A DNA stretch of 64,000 nt from Sphaerotilus montanus (GTDB taxonomy: Bacteria > Pseudomonadota > Gammaproteobacteria > Burkholderiales > Burkholderiaceae_C). The first letter of the stretch is position 1, and the number at the start of each line of letters is the position of its first letter. The position numbers and the translations under genes are program-made. Location of the stretch: the NCBI RefSeq assembly GCF_013410775.1, contig NZ_JACCFH010000001.1, positions 4,030,001 to 4,094,000 on the forward strand. The letters run 5' to 3'. Positions 34,882-44,040 of the stretch are shown piece by piece. The notes under the pieces were generated by a model. It was not told the DNA's origin. It made no database searches and worked only from the letters and a program-made list of their open reading frames with translations.

Positions 34882-37800
34882 ATGTCCTCCAAGTTCTTCA
34901 TCGACCGGCCGATCTTCGCCTGGGTGATCGCGCTGTTCATCGTCGTGCTCGGCACGGCGGCGATCACCAAGCTGCCCGTGTCGCAATACCCGACGGTGGC
35001 CCCTCCGTCCATCGTCATCACCACCGCCTACCCGGGCGCCTCGGCGCAGGTGCTCGAATCGAGCGTGCTCGCCGTCATCGAGCAGGAGCTGAATGGCGCG
35101 CCGAACCTCATCTACATGGAGTCCAGCGCCGACGCCAACGGCGGCGGCCAGATCACCGTGACCTTCGAGCCGGGCACCGATGTCGCCATCGCCCAGATCG
35201 AGGTGCAGAACCGCCTGAGCCGCGCCACGCCGCGGCTGCCGTCCGCCGTGACGCAGCAGGGCGTGCGCGTCGACAAGGCGCGCTCGAACTTCCTGCTGTT
35301 CGTGATGCTCACGTCCAAGAACCCGGCCTATGACCCGGTGGCGCTGGGCGACTACGCGGCGCGCAACATCCAGCCCGAGCTGCTGCGGGTGCCGGGTGTC
35401 GGCCAGGCGCAGCTCTTCGGCACCGAGCGGGCGATGCGCGTCTGGATCGATCCGGGCAAGCTCGTCGGCCTGGGCCTGACGCCCGCGGACGTGACCAGCG
35501 CGATCCGCGCGCAGAACCTGCAGGTCTCGGCCGGCACGGTCGGCGGCCTGCCGAATCTGGCGACGCAGACCAACTTCGCCACCGTCACCGTCGGCGGCCA
35601 GCTGACCACGGTAGCCGAGTTCGGCCAGGTCATCGTGCGCGCCAACGCCGATGGCTCGACCGTGCGGCTCAAGGACGTCGCCCGCATCGAGCTGGGTGGC
35701 CAGACCTACGCCAGCTCCTCGCGCCTGAACGGCGTCACCGCCACCGGCATCGGCGTGCAGCTCGCCCCCAGCGGCAACGCGCTGGCCACCGCCAAGGCGA
35801 TCAAGGCCCGCATGGCCGAGCTGTCCGCCTTCTTCCCGGAGGGCGTCAGCTACGAGGTGCCCTACGACAGCTCGAAGTTCGTCTCGATCTCGATCGAGCA
35901 GGTGATCAAGACGCTGATCGAGGCGGTCGCGCTGGTGTTCCTGGTGATGCTGCTGTTCCTGCAGAACATCCGCTACACGCTGATCCCGACCATCGTGGTG
36001 CCGGTGGCGCTGCTGGGCACCTTCGCGGTGATGCTGGTGGCGGGCTTCTCGATCAACGTGCTGACGCTGTTCGGCATGGTGCTGGCGATCGGCATCCTGG
36101 TGGACGACGCCATCGTCGTGGTGGAAAACGTCGAGCGCCTGATGGCCGAGGAAGGCCTGAGCCCGGTCGAAGCGACGCGCAAGGCGATGGGCCAGATCAC
36201 GGGCGCCATCATCGGCATCACCGTGGTGCTGGTGTCGGTGTTCGTGCCGATGGCGTTCTTCGCCGGCTCGGTGGGCAACATCTACCGGCAGTTCTCGCTG
36301 TCGATGGTGGCGTCGATGCTGTTCTCGGCGCTGCTGGCGCTGACGCTGACGCCCGCGCTGTGCGCCACGCTGCTCAAGCCGGTCGATCCGGGCCACCACG
36401 AGAAGCGCGGCTTCTTCGGCTGGTTCAACCGCGGCTTCAAGCGCACGACGCACGGCTACGAGGGCCTGGTCGCCCGCATCATCCGCAAGGCGGGGCGCTA
36501 TCTGGTGATCTACGCGGCGGTGCTGGCGGCGGTGGGCTTCATGTACACCAAGCTGCCGACCTCCTTCCTGCCGAACGAGGACCAGGGCTACCTGATCGTC
36601 AACGTCCAGCTGCCGCCGGGCGCCACGCTCAGCCGCACCGAGGCAGTGATGCAGCAGGTCGAAGGGTTCTTCCTGAAGCAGCCGGAGGTGGACAAGGTCG
36701 TGGGCGTGCTGGGCTTCAGCTTCTCGGGCTCGGGCCAGAACGCGGCCCTCGCCTTCGTGCCGCTGAAGGACTGGAGCGAGCGCCAGGGGCCGCAGCACTC
36801 GGCGCAGGCCGTGGCGGGGCGGGCCTTCGGGGCGCTGATGGGGGTGCGCGATGCCTTCATCTTCCCGCTCAGCCCGCCGCCGATCCCGGAGCTGGGCAAC
36901 GCGACCGGCTTCACCTTCCGCCTGCAGGACCGCACCGGCCAGGGCCACGACGCGCTGCTCGCCGCCCGCAACCAGTTGCTGGGCATGGCGGGCCAGAGCA
37001 AGGTGCTGGCCGGCGTGCGCCCGGACGGGCTGGAAGACGCGCCGCAGCTGCGCCTGGAGATCGACCGCGAGCGCGCGGCGGCGCAGGGCGTCTCCTACGA
37101 CAGCATCGCCAGTGTGCTGGCGACGGCCTTCGGCTCGACCTACGTCAACGACTTCCCGAACCAGGGTCGCCTGCAGCGGGTCATCGTCCAGGCGGAAGCC
37201 GCGGCGCGGATGCAGCCGGAGGATCTGCTGAAGCTCTACGTGCCGAACAGCAAGGGCCAGCAGGTGCCGATCTCGGCGTTCGCCACCACGCGCTGGGTGA
37301 CCGGCCCGGTGCAGATGGTGCGCTACAACGGCTATCCGGCGATGAAGATCTCCGGCGACGCCGCCAAGGGCGCCAGCACCGGCGACGCGATGCTGGAGAT
37401 GGAGCGCCTGGCCAGCCAGCTGCCGCCGGGCTTCGGCTTCGAGTGGACCGGCCAGTCGCGGGAGGAAAAGCTCTCCGGCTCGCAGGCGATGGTGCTGCTG
37501 GCGTTCTCGATGCTGGCGGTGTTCCTGTGCCTGGCAGCGCTGTATGAAAGCTGGAGCATCCCGGTGGCCGTGCTGCTGGTGGTGCCGCTGGGGATCCTGG
37601 GGGCGCTGTCGGGCGTGTGGCTGCGCGACATGCCCAACGACGTCTACTTCAAGGTCGGCCTGATCACCATCATCGGCCTGTCGGCGAAGAACGCGATCCT
37701 GATCATCGAGTTCGCCAAGGACCTGCAGGCCGAAGGCAAGGGCCTGCTGGAGGCGACGCTGGAGGCCTGTCACCTGCGCTTCCGGCCGATCATCATGACC

Positions 37801-38052
37801 TCGTTCGCCTTCATCCTCGGCGTGCTGCCGCTGGCGATCGCCTCGGGCGCGGGCTCGGCCAGCCAGCGCGCCATCGGCACCGGCGTGATGGGTGGCATGG
37901 TCACCGCGACGGTGCTGGCGGTGTTCTTCGTGCCGGTGTTCTACGTCGTCGTGCGCAAGATCTTCCCCGGCGGCCATGTGGCCCCGCACAGCACGGCGCT
38001 GTCGTCCCCGAGCACGGATTCGGTGGCGGAGCTGCTGAAGGACAAGTCATGA
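34882..38052 (+). CDS. RND multidrug efflux transporter (AcrB/MexB)
   Basis: 1056 residues, standard for HAE1 transporters. Proton-driven trimeric drug pump in the inner membrane. FFIDRPIFAWVIALFIVVLG at the N-terminus, the proton-relay Asp pair in GILVDDAIVVVENVERLM, LPNEDQGYLIVNVQLPPGAT and the twelve membrane helices with a late GLITIIGLSAKNAILIIEFA are canonical. Its stop overlaps the outer-membrane channel gene (ATGA). Confidence 0.97.
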   Translation: MSSKFFIDRPIFAWVIALFIVVLGTAAITKLPVSQYPTVAPPSIVITTAYPGASAQVLESSVLAVIEQELNGAPNLIYMESSADANGGGQITVTFEPGTDVAIAQIEVQNRLSRATPRLPSAVTQQGVRVDKARSNFLLFVMLTSKNPAYDPVALGDYAARNIQPELLRVPGVGQAQLFGTERAMRVWIDPGKLVGLGLTPADVTSAIRAQNLQVSAGTVGGLPNLATQTNFATVTVGGQLTTVAEFGQVIVRANADGSTVRLKDVARIELGGQTYASSSRLNGVTATGIGVQLAPSGNALATAKAIKARMAELSAFFPEGVSYEVPYDSSKFVSISIEQVIKTLIEAVALVFLVMLLFLQNIRYTLIPTIVVPVALLGTFAVMLVAGFSINVLTLFGMVLAIGILVDDAIVVVENVERLMAEEGLSPVEATRKAMGQITGAIIGITVVLVSVFVPMAFFAGSVGNIYRQFSLSMVASMLFSALLALTLTPALCATLLKPVDPGHHEKRGFFGWFNRGFKRTTHGYEGLVARIIRKAGRYLVIYAAVLAAVGFMYTKLPTSFLPNEDQGYLIVNVQLPPGATLSRTEAVMQQVEGFFLKQPEVDKVVGVLGFSFSGSGQNAALAFVPLKDWSERQGPQHSAQAVAGRAFGALMGVRDAFIFPLSPPPIPELGNATGFTFRLQDRTGQGHDALLAARNQLLGMAGQSKVLAGVRPDGLEDAPQLRLEIDRERAAAQGVSYDSIASVLATAFGSTYVNDFPNQGRLQRVIVQAEAAARMQPEDLLKLYVPNSKGQQVPISAFATTRWVTGPVQMVRYNGYPAMKISGDAAKGASTGDAMLEMERLASQLPPGFGFEWTGQSREEKLSGSQAMVLLAFSMLAVFLCLAALYESWSIPVAVLLVVPLGILGALSGVWLRDMPNDVYFKVGLITIIGLSAKNAILIIEFAKDLQAEGKGLLEATLEACHLRFRPIIMTSFAFILGVLPLAIASGAGSASQRAIGTGVMGGMVTATVLAVFFVPVFYVVVRKIFPGGHVAPHSTALSSPSTDSVAELLKDKS

Positions 38053-39473
38053 GCGTCGTGAGCCAGACCATGAGACAGACCGTGGGACACCTGCAACTGA
38101 TCGTGGCCGCACTGGTGCTGGCCGGCTGTACCAACCTCGCGCCACGCCACGAGCGGCCGGCCTCGCCGATCCCGGCGCAGCTGCCGCTGCCGGCCGAGGC
38201 CGCCGCATCGGCTTCGGCCGCGGCCGCGGTGCCGCTGGGCTGGAAGGCCTTCGTGCAGTCGCCGCAGCTCGCGCAACTGGTGCAGCGTGCGCTGGACCAG
38301 AACCGCGACCTGCGGGTGGCGGTGCTCAACGTGCAGCGCGCGGAAGCACAGCTCGGCGTGGCGCGGGCGGATCGCCTGCCGACCGTCAGTGCCGGTCTGA
38401 CCGCAGCGGCCACGCCGAATGCTTCCAGCGGTCGCCAGACGCAGAGCTTCACCGCTGGCGTGCAGGTCACGGCCTGGGAGCTGGACCTGTTCGGCCGCAT
38501 CGCCAACCTGGGCGAAGCCGCGCAGGCGCAGGTGCTCGCCACCGAAGCCGGCCGGCGCAGCGCCGAGCTGGCGCTGGTCGGTGCGGTCGTCTCCAGCTGG
38601 CTGACGCTGGGTGCGGACGCCGAGCTGCTCTCGGTCGCCGACCGCACGCTGGCCAGCCGCGAGTCCACGCTGAAGCTGTCGAAGCTGCGCTTCGATGCCG
38701 GTGCCGCGTCGGCGCTGGAGCTGCAGACCGCCCAGAGCCTCGTCGCCCAGGCCCGCAACACGCAGGTGCAGCTGCGCCGCCAGCACGCGCTGGACCTGAA
38801 CGCGCTGGCGCTGCTGGTCGGCGGACCGGTGCCGGCCGATCTGCGGCCGGGGGCGGCTGCAGCCGGCACGGTTGCGGGCACGGCGGGCGAGGTGCTGGCG
38901 CCGGTGCCGGTCGGGCTGGCCTCGGACGTGCTGCTGCAGCGCCCGGACGTGATCCAGGCCGAGCAGGCGCTGGTGGCCGCCAGTGCCAACATCGGCGTGG
39001 CGCGCGCGGCCTTCTTCCCGCGGCTGGCCCTCACCGGCAGCGCGGGGCAGGCCGGCAGCCGCCTGAGCGACCTGTTCCAGGCGGGCAATTTCGCGTGGTC
39101 GCTGAGCGCATCGGCGCTGGCCACGGTCTTCGACTCGGGTCGCAACCAGGCGAACCTGAACGTCGCCAGGGTGAGTCGCGACATCGCGGTGGCGCAGTAC
39201 GAGAAGGCGGTGCAGTCCGCCTTCCGCGAGACGGCGGACGCGCTGGCGGGTCTGTCCAGCTGGCGCGAACAGCTCGCGGCCCAAGGCCAGCAGCTCGACG
39301 CCGCCCGCGAGATCGCCCGGCTGACCGAGCTGCGCTACACCAACGGCGCCGCCAGCGAGCTGGACCGGCTGGACGCCCAGCGCAGCCTGCTCGCTGCCGA
39401 GCAGACGCTGGTGCAGACCCGGCTGGCCGAGCAGGTGAACCGGGTCGGGCTGTTCAAGGCGCTCGGGGGCTGA
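38049..39473 (+). CDS. RND efflux outer-membrane channel lipoprotein (OprM/NodT family)
   Basis: 474 residues from ATG 38049, overlapping the pump stop by four bases. Signal peptide with lipobox LAGC. The sequence has the twofold repeat of TolC-type channels (LVQRALDQNRDLRVAVLNVQ; RPDVIQAEQALVAASANIGV; then ARAAFFPRLALTGSAG). It completes the tripartite pump with the adaptor and RND proteins. Confidence 0.95.
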   Translation: MSVVSQTMRQTVGHLQLIVAALVLAGCTNLAPRHERPASPIPAQLPLPAEAAASASAAAAVPLGWKAFVQSPQLAQLVQRALDQNRDLRVAVLNVQRAEAQLGVARADRLPTVSAGLTAAATPNASSGRQTQSFTAGVQVTAWELDLFGRIANLGEAAQAQVLATEAGRRSAELALVGAVVSSWLTLGADAELLSVADRTLASRESTLKLSKLRFDAGAASALELQTAQSLVAQARNTQVQLRRQHALDLNALALLVGGPVPADLRPGAAAAGTVAGTAGEVLAPVPVGLASDVLLQRPDVIQAEQALVAASANIGVARAAFFPRLALTGSAGQAGSRLSDLFQAGNFAWSLSASALATVFDSGRNQANLNVARVSRDIAVAQYEKAVQSAFRETADALAGLSSWREQLAAQGQQLDAAREIARLTELRYTNGAASELDRLDAQRSLLAAEQTLVQTRLAEQVNRVGLFKALGG

Positions 39474-39479
39474 ACCGCC

Positions 39480-40865
39480 ATGACCACCCGCACTGAATCC
39501 GACTCCTTTGGTCCGATCGAGGTGCCCGCGCGGGCCTTGTGGGGCGCCCAGACCGAGCGCAGCCGGCGCTTCTTCGCCATCGGCGAGCAGCGCATGCCGC
39601 TGGCCGTGGTCCACGCGCTGGCCGAGATCAAGCGAGCGGCGGCGGAGGTCAACCATGCGCTCGGCCTGCTGGACGCTCCGCGGGCCGAGGCCATCGCGGC
39701 GGCGGCGGCGCGGGTCGCCGCCGGTGAGTTCGACGCCGAGTTCCCGCTCTCGGTCTGGCAGACCGGCTCGGGCACGCAGAGCAACATGAACGCCAACGAG
39801 GTCATCGCCAGCCTGGCCTCGCTGGCGCTGGGCGGCGCGCTCGGCACCGACCGGCGCGTCCACCCGAACGACCACGTCAACCTCGGGCAGTCGTCCAACG
39901 ATGTGTTCCCGACTGCGATGCACCTCGCCGCCGTGCAGCAGATGCGGCCGCTGCTGGCCGCGCTGGCCCGCCTGCGCGGCGCGCTGCAGGACAAGGCCAA
40001 CGTGTTCCGCGACGCGCTCAAGATCGGCCGCACCCACCTGCAGGACGCCACGCCCGTCACCCTCGGCCAGGAGTTCGGCGGTTACGACGCGCAGCTCGCG
40101 CTGGCCGAAGCGGCGCTGCGCCAGGCGCTGCCGGCCGTCCACGCGCTGGCGATCGGCGGCACGGCGGTCGGCACCGGGCTGAACACCCATCCTGAATTCG
40201 GCGCCCGGGTCGCCGCTGTCCTGGCCGAGCGGCTCGGTGCGCCTTTCGTCGTCGCGGGCAACCGCTTCGCCGCGATGGCCGGGCACGAGGCGCTGGTCGG
40301 CCTGCATGGGGCGTTGCGCCTGCTGGCCATCGCGCTGAACAAGATCGCCAACGACATCCGCCTGATGGGCAGCGGGCCGCGCGCCGGGCTGGGCGAGCTG
40401 CAGTTGCCGGAGAACGAACCCGGCAGCTCCATCATGCCGGGCAAGGTCAACCCGACCCAGGTCGAGGCGCTCACCATGGTCTGCGCGCAGGTGATGGGCC
40501 ACGACGTCGCGGTCGGCATTGCCGCCAGCCAGGGGCAGTTCGAGCTGAACGTCTACAAGCCGCTGATCGCCCACGACGTGCTCGACAGCCTGCGCCTGCT
40601 GGGCGACGCGATGGCGAGCTTCTCGGCGCACTGCATCGAGGGCCTGACGATGAACGCGGCGCGCATGGACGAGTTGCTGCAGCGCTCGCTGATGCTGGTC
40701 ACCGCGCTTGCGCCGCACATCGGCTACGACCGCGCGGCGCTGATCGCCAAGCACGCGCACCGGCACGGGCTGGGGCTGCGCGAGGCGGCGCTGGCGGTGG
40801 GTGGTGTCAGCGGGGCGGAATTCGATGCGTGGGTGGATGCGCGGGCGATGATCGGGCCTGTTTGA
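39480..40865 (+). CDS. fumC: Class II fumarate hydratase
   Basis: 461 residues. Oxygen-stable, iron-free fumarase of the TCA cycle. [57 protein letters not shown] and the signature [16 protein letters not shown] are intact, with the catalytic Ser in SSIM. It follows the efflux operon by six bases on the same strand, an unusual neighbour that may share its mRNA. Confidence 0.96.
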   Translation: MTTRTESDSFGPIEVPARALWGAQTERSRRFFAIGEQRMPLAVVHALAEIKRAAAEVNHALGLLDAPRAEAIAAAAARVAAGEFDAEFPLSVWQTGSGTQSNMNANEVIASLASLALGGALGTDRRVHPNDHVNLGQSSNDVFPTAMHLAAVQQMRPLLAALARLRGALQDKANVFRDALKIGRTHLQDATPVTLGQEFGGYDAQLALAEAALRQALPAVHALAIGGTAVGTGLNTHPEFGARVAAVLAERLGAPFVVAGNRFAAMAGHEALVGLHGALRLLAIALNKIANDIRLMGSGPRAGLGELQLPENEPGSSIMPGKVNPTQVEALTMVCAQVMGHDVAVGIAASQGQFELNVYKPLIAHDVLDSLRLLGDAMASFSAHCIEGLTMNAARMDELLQRSLMLVTALAPHIGYDRAALIAKHAHRHGLGLREAALAVGGVSGAEFDAWVDARAMIGPV

Positions 40866-40881
40866 AGGAAGCCAACGCACC

Positions 40882-41472
40882 ATGTCCGCCCGCCGCCATT
40901 CCCACGAAGACATTGCCTCGAAATTCCTCGGCGCGCCCTATGCCAAGCTGGACAAGCGCACCCAGAACGTCGCCCGCCACGTGGCCGAGCGTCTGCGCAT
41001 GGCCCACAGCGCGTCCGCCGATCTCGACGAGGAACACGCCACCCGCGGGATGCGCGCCGCGGACGCGGTGGCGAAGTTCGGTGGGTCGTGGACCTTCGTC
41101 GGCCTGTTCGCGGCCGTGATGTTCGGGTGGATCGCCGTCAATGGCTATCTGCTGGCGCACCGTGGATCTACCTTCGATCCCTATCCCTACATCCTGCTCA
41201 ACCTGTTCCTGTCGATGCTGGCGGCGATCCAGGCGCCCATCATCCTGATGTCCCAGAACCGCCAGTCACAGAAGGACCGCATCACCGCCGAGCACGACTA
41301 CGAGATCAACCTCAAGGCCGAGCTGGAAATCATGCTGCTGCACGAGAAGGTGGATGCCCTGCGCCTGCACCAGTGGGACGAACTGCTGACCCTGCAGAAA
41401 GAGCAGCTCGCCCTGCTGACTGCGCTGCACCAGTCTCCTCACCCGCACTGCTGCCCGCCAGGATCGCGATAA
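40882..41472 (+). CDS. DUF1003 family membrane protein
   Basis: 196 residues. Two membrane helices (GGSWTFVGLFAAVMFGWIAV; PYILLNLFLSMLAAIQAPII) followed by MSQNRQSQKDRITAEHDYEI, then NLKAELEI, the DUF1003 hallmark. Function unknown. Starts sixteen bases after fumC. Confidence 0.9.
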   Translation: MSARRHSHEDIASKFLGAPYAKLDKRTQNVARHVAERLRMAHSASADLDEEHATRGMRAADAVAKFGGSWTFVGLFAAVMFGWIAVNGYLLAHRGSTFDPYPYILLNLFLSMLAAIQAPIILMSQNRQSQKDRITAEHDYEINLKAELEIMLLHEKVDALRLHQWDELLTLQKEQLALLTALHQSPHPHCCPPGSR

Positions 41473-41659
41473 GGGCATCCACCGCCCTCCTCAAATCGGA
41501 AATACTGACCGTGCGGCCGCGCCAAGGTGCCAGAACGGCCCGGATATCCGACACCGGAAACTGCTGTATCCGGCCGGGCAATACCCTGGACGGGATTCTG
41601 GGCTGACGCCGGTCAATATCTCTCAACAGATTCTCGGCGTGTGATGCGCGGGTTCCGGA

Positions 41660-42940
41660 TCAGTTCGATCGAATCTGTTCTGCGTGCCCGTCGCCCATCG
41701 ACAGGCTGGCCAGCGCGGCGTCTGTCAGCGTGAGGCCCGCGGTGGTGAGTGAGGGGGGCGGTGCCGTTCGGCCGGTGACCCGCAGCCAGGCCTTGTGCAG
41801 CAGGACACCGGGCTGGAGCCGTCCGGTGGCCAGGCGTGCACCGATGTCGAACACCCGCAGCCAGCCCTTGTAGACGGCTGCGGTGCTTGCCGGTGTCGGC
41901 ATGGCACGGGCGAGCGCGAGCATTCCCCAGGCCTTCCAGAGGATCGGTCGCCAGCACGCGGCCTGCCGGAGATGGGCGACGGCCTCGTCCCGGTGACCGC
42001 AGACCAGTGCACGGTGTCCGACGTACAGGCAGTTGTGGCGTCGCAGCAAGGCGATCTCCGGGTCGTGCGGGTCGAAGGCCTCGTCGAGACAGGCCAGCTT
42101 GTTGCGCTCGAACCGGTAGGCGCCTGCACCGGTGGCCAGGTGGTCCTGGGCGAGGACCTGGTTGCCCATGGCACGCTCGTACTTGATGGCCAGCGGCACG
42201 GCGATCAGATTGGCCGGAAAGTGGCGCGCGAGCGCGATGAAGTAGCGGTAGTCGGAGGCGCTGCGCACATGGGTGGCGAAGGGGCCGGCCGTGGCGAGTG
42301 CCTCGCGGGTGAGCAGGGTGGCTGGCAGCCAGTTCAGGTAGCCCCAGCGCATGTGCTGCAGCGTGTGCCCGTGGTAGACCATGGCGCAGTCGAGCCCGAT
42401 TGCATCCAGAACCGCCCGTCCCCAGGCACCGACCGGCGCGCACCGCTGGTAGACGCGCAGGTAGTCGTCGCGGGTACCCGGGGGCAGATCCAGTGCACGG
42501 GATCCGATGGAGCGCGCGAAGGCGACGTAGGTTGTCGCGATGTCCGTGCAACTGTGCCGGATCGGCGGTCCCCCATCGCCCAGGTCTTCCAGGGACTCGG
42601 TGGCGACCCAGTGTTCGTCCGGATGGGCACGCAGGAAGGCCGTGGTCAGCGCCAGGAACTGCGGCCGCCATTCATCGTCCGAGTCCATGAAGGCGATGAA
42701 GCGACCCGTGGCGGCAGCGATGCCGGTATTGCGGGCTGTCGCCACACCCTGGTTGGCCTGGCGGATGAACCGGATGCGCGGATCCAGTCCGTCGAGTCGC
42801 TCGACCGTGCCGTCGTTCGAGCCGTCATCGATCACCAGCAATTCCCAGTCCTGGTGGGTCTGCAGAAGAATGCTGGCAACGGCGCGCCCGATCACGTCGA
42901 CGCGGTTGTAGGTCGGCAGGATGATCGAGACTTCTGGCAC
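41660..42940 (-). CDS. Family 2 glycosyltransferase
   Basis: 426 residues from GTG 42940, which has AGGGGA eight bases upstream and gives the usual start (VPEVSIILPTYNRVDVIGRA); an ATG at 43003 would add 21 atypical residues and lacks a ribosome binding site. The GT-A fold has DDGSNDGTVERL and the metal-binding DSDDEWRP. The last 200 residues are helical without clear motifs. Likely adds a sugar to a surface polysaccharide; donor and acceptor cannot be read from sequence. Confidence 0.88.
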   Translation of the reverse strand: MPEVSIILPTYNRVDVIGRAVASILLQTHQDWELLVIDDGSNDGTVERLDGLDPRIRFIRQANQGVATARNTGIAAATGRFIAFMDSDDEWRPQFLALTTAFLRAHPDEHWVATESLEDLGDGGPPIRHSCTDIATTYVAFARSIGSRALDLPPGTRDDYLRVYQRCAPVGAWGRAVLDAIGLDCAMVYHGHTLQHMRWGYLNWLPATLLTREALATAGPFATHVRSASDYRYFIALARHFPANLIAVPLAIKYERAMGNQVLAQDHLATGAGAYRFERNKLACLDEAFDPHDPEIALLRRHNCLYVGHRALVCGHRDEAVAHLRQAACWRPILWKAWGMLALARAMPTPASTAAVYKGWLRVFDIGARLATGRLQPGVLLHKAWLRVTGRTAPPPSLTTAGLTLTDAALASLSMGDGHAEQIRSN

Positions 42941-43200
42941 TGGACAGTTCCCCTGGTATTTTCTGGAATAGTCTGGAGCGGCTCCCAGATACCGTGAAAA
43001 CATGATATTTCACTTGGCCTCTGGTTCGTGAAATCTCTGGTTCAGGTTGGCTTGCAAACCGTCGAAGATGGTGGATCGGATTTGCATATTTATCATTTTC
43101 AAAAATGCAAGCAGCCGCCATTCCGTGAATACCCCCATTCAGCTGCGGGCTGCCGCTGTCGATGACGGAAGTTCACCTCTTTTTCCAAGGAGTCACTTCC

Positions 43201-44040
43201 GTGCCCAATTGCCCGACCCGAATCGCTCCATTCGTCGAACGTGCCTGCACGCTCCCGGCCATGCCCGAAGTGGCGCACAAACTCCTGCAGTCGTTCGACC
43301 GCGAAGACCTGCCGCTGCCGGAGATCGCCGGCCTGATCGGTCGCGACCAGACGCTGGCCGCCAAGGTGCTGCGACTGGCGAACTCGCCGCGCTATTCGCC
43401 GTCGCACACGGTCACTTCACTGGGTGATGCCTCGGCGTCCCTGGGGCTGCGGGCGCTGCGCGACCTGACGCTGTCGGCCAGCATGGTGGGGGCCTTCCCG
43501 GCGCTGAAGGATTTCGACCGGCTCTCGTTCTGGCGCGGCACGCTGGCCGTGGCCGCCTACGCCCAGCCGATCGCCCGTGCGCTCGATCTGGACGAGGACA
43601 TGGCCTATCTGGGCGGACTGATGCTGCGCACCGGTCAGCTGCTGATGTGGATGGTCGAGCCGGCGCAGGCACGGTCGGTGGTGACCCGGGCCATCGACCT
43701 CGACAGCCGCATCGGTTACGAGACGCTCGTGTTCGGGTGTTCTCATCCGGAGGTCACGGCGGAGCTGGCGCAGCACTGGAAATTCCCGGCCGTGCTGGTC
43801 GAGGCCTTCCGCGCCGCGAACCAGCCGATGGCGGCGCGGCCCTTCTCCCGGCTGGCGGCGGCGCTGCGGCTGGCCAGTGTGGTGGCGGAATGCCGCGAAA
43901 GCGGCCGCCCTGTCTCGGAGGGGCTGCTGGCCGTGCAAGGGGATCTGGTGGTGCACCTCGGCCTGGATCTCGACTGGCTGGAGCAGCACCTCCCGGCTCA
44001 CGAACTGGCCGTGTCCGGGGTCGATGCGCTGATGCACTGA
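43201..44040 (+). CDS. HDOD domain signalling protein
   Basis: 279 residues from GTG 43201, preceded by AAGGAG; an ATG at 43162 lacks such a site. HDOD family, related to HD phosphohydrolases but without the metal-binding His-Asp pairs: LPAMPEVAHKLLQSFDREDL, IAGLIGRDQTLAAKVLRLAN, SPRYSPSHTVTSLGDASASL. Usually a non-catalytic module in regulatory and motility signalling. Tail-to-tail overlap of 43 bases with the GGDEF/EAL gene. Confidence 0.88.
   Translation: MPNCPTRIAPFVERACTLPAMPEVAHKLLQSFDREDLPLPEIAGLIGRDQTLAAKVLRLANSPRYSPSHTVTSLGDASASLGLRALRDLTLSASMVGAFPALKDFDRLSFWRGTLAVAAYAQPIARALDLDEDMAYLGGLMLRTGQLLMWMVEPAQARSVVTRAIDLDSRIGYETLVFGCSHPEVTAELAQHWKFPAVLVEAFRAANQPMAARPFSRLAAALRLASVVAECRESGRPVSEGLLAVQGDLVVHLGLDLDWLEQHLPAHELAVSGVDALMH

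Noticed and set aside
33721-37989. Very long minus-strand open frame (1422 codons) across the RND efflux genes
   Set aside because: Antisense shadow of high-GC third positions in the well-supported adaptor and pump genes; His/Arg/Gln-rich composition and no ribosome binding site.
37941-40913. Minus-strand 990-codon open frame over the channel and fumC genes
   Set aside because: Shadow of real genes on the other strand; no family resemblance.
41330-41626. Minus-strand frame of 98 codons between DUF1003 and the glycosyltransferase
   Set aside because: Overlaps the DUF1003 3' end, no ribosome binding site, and the predicted protein has no domain I recognise.
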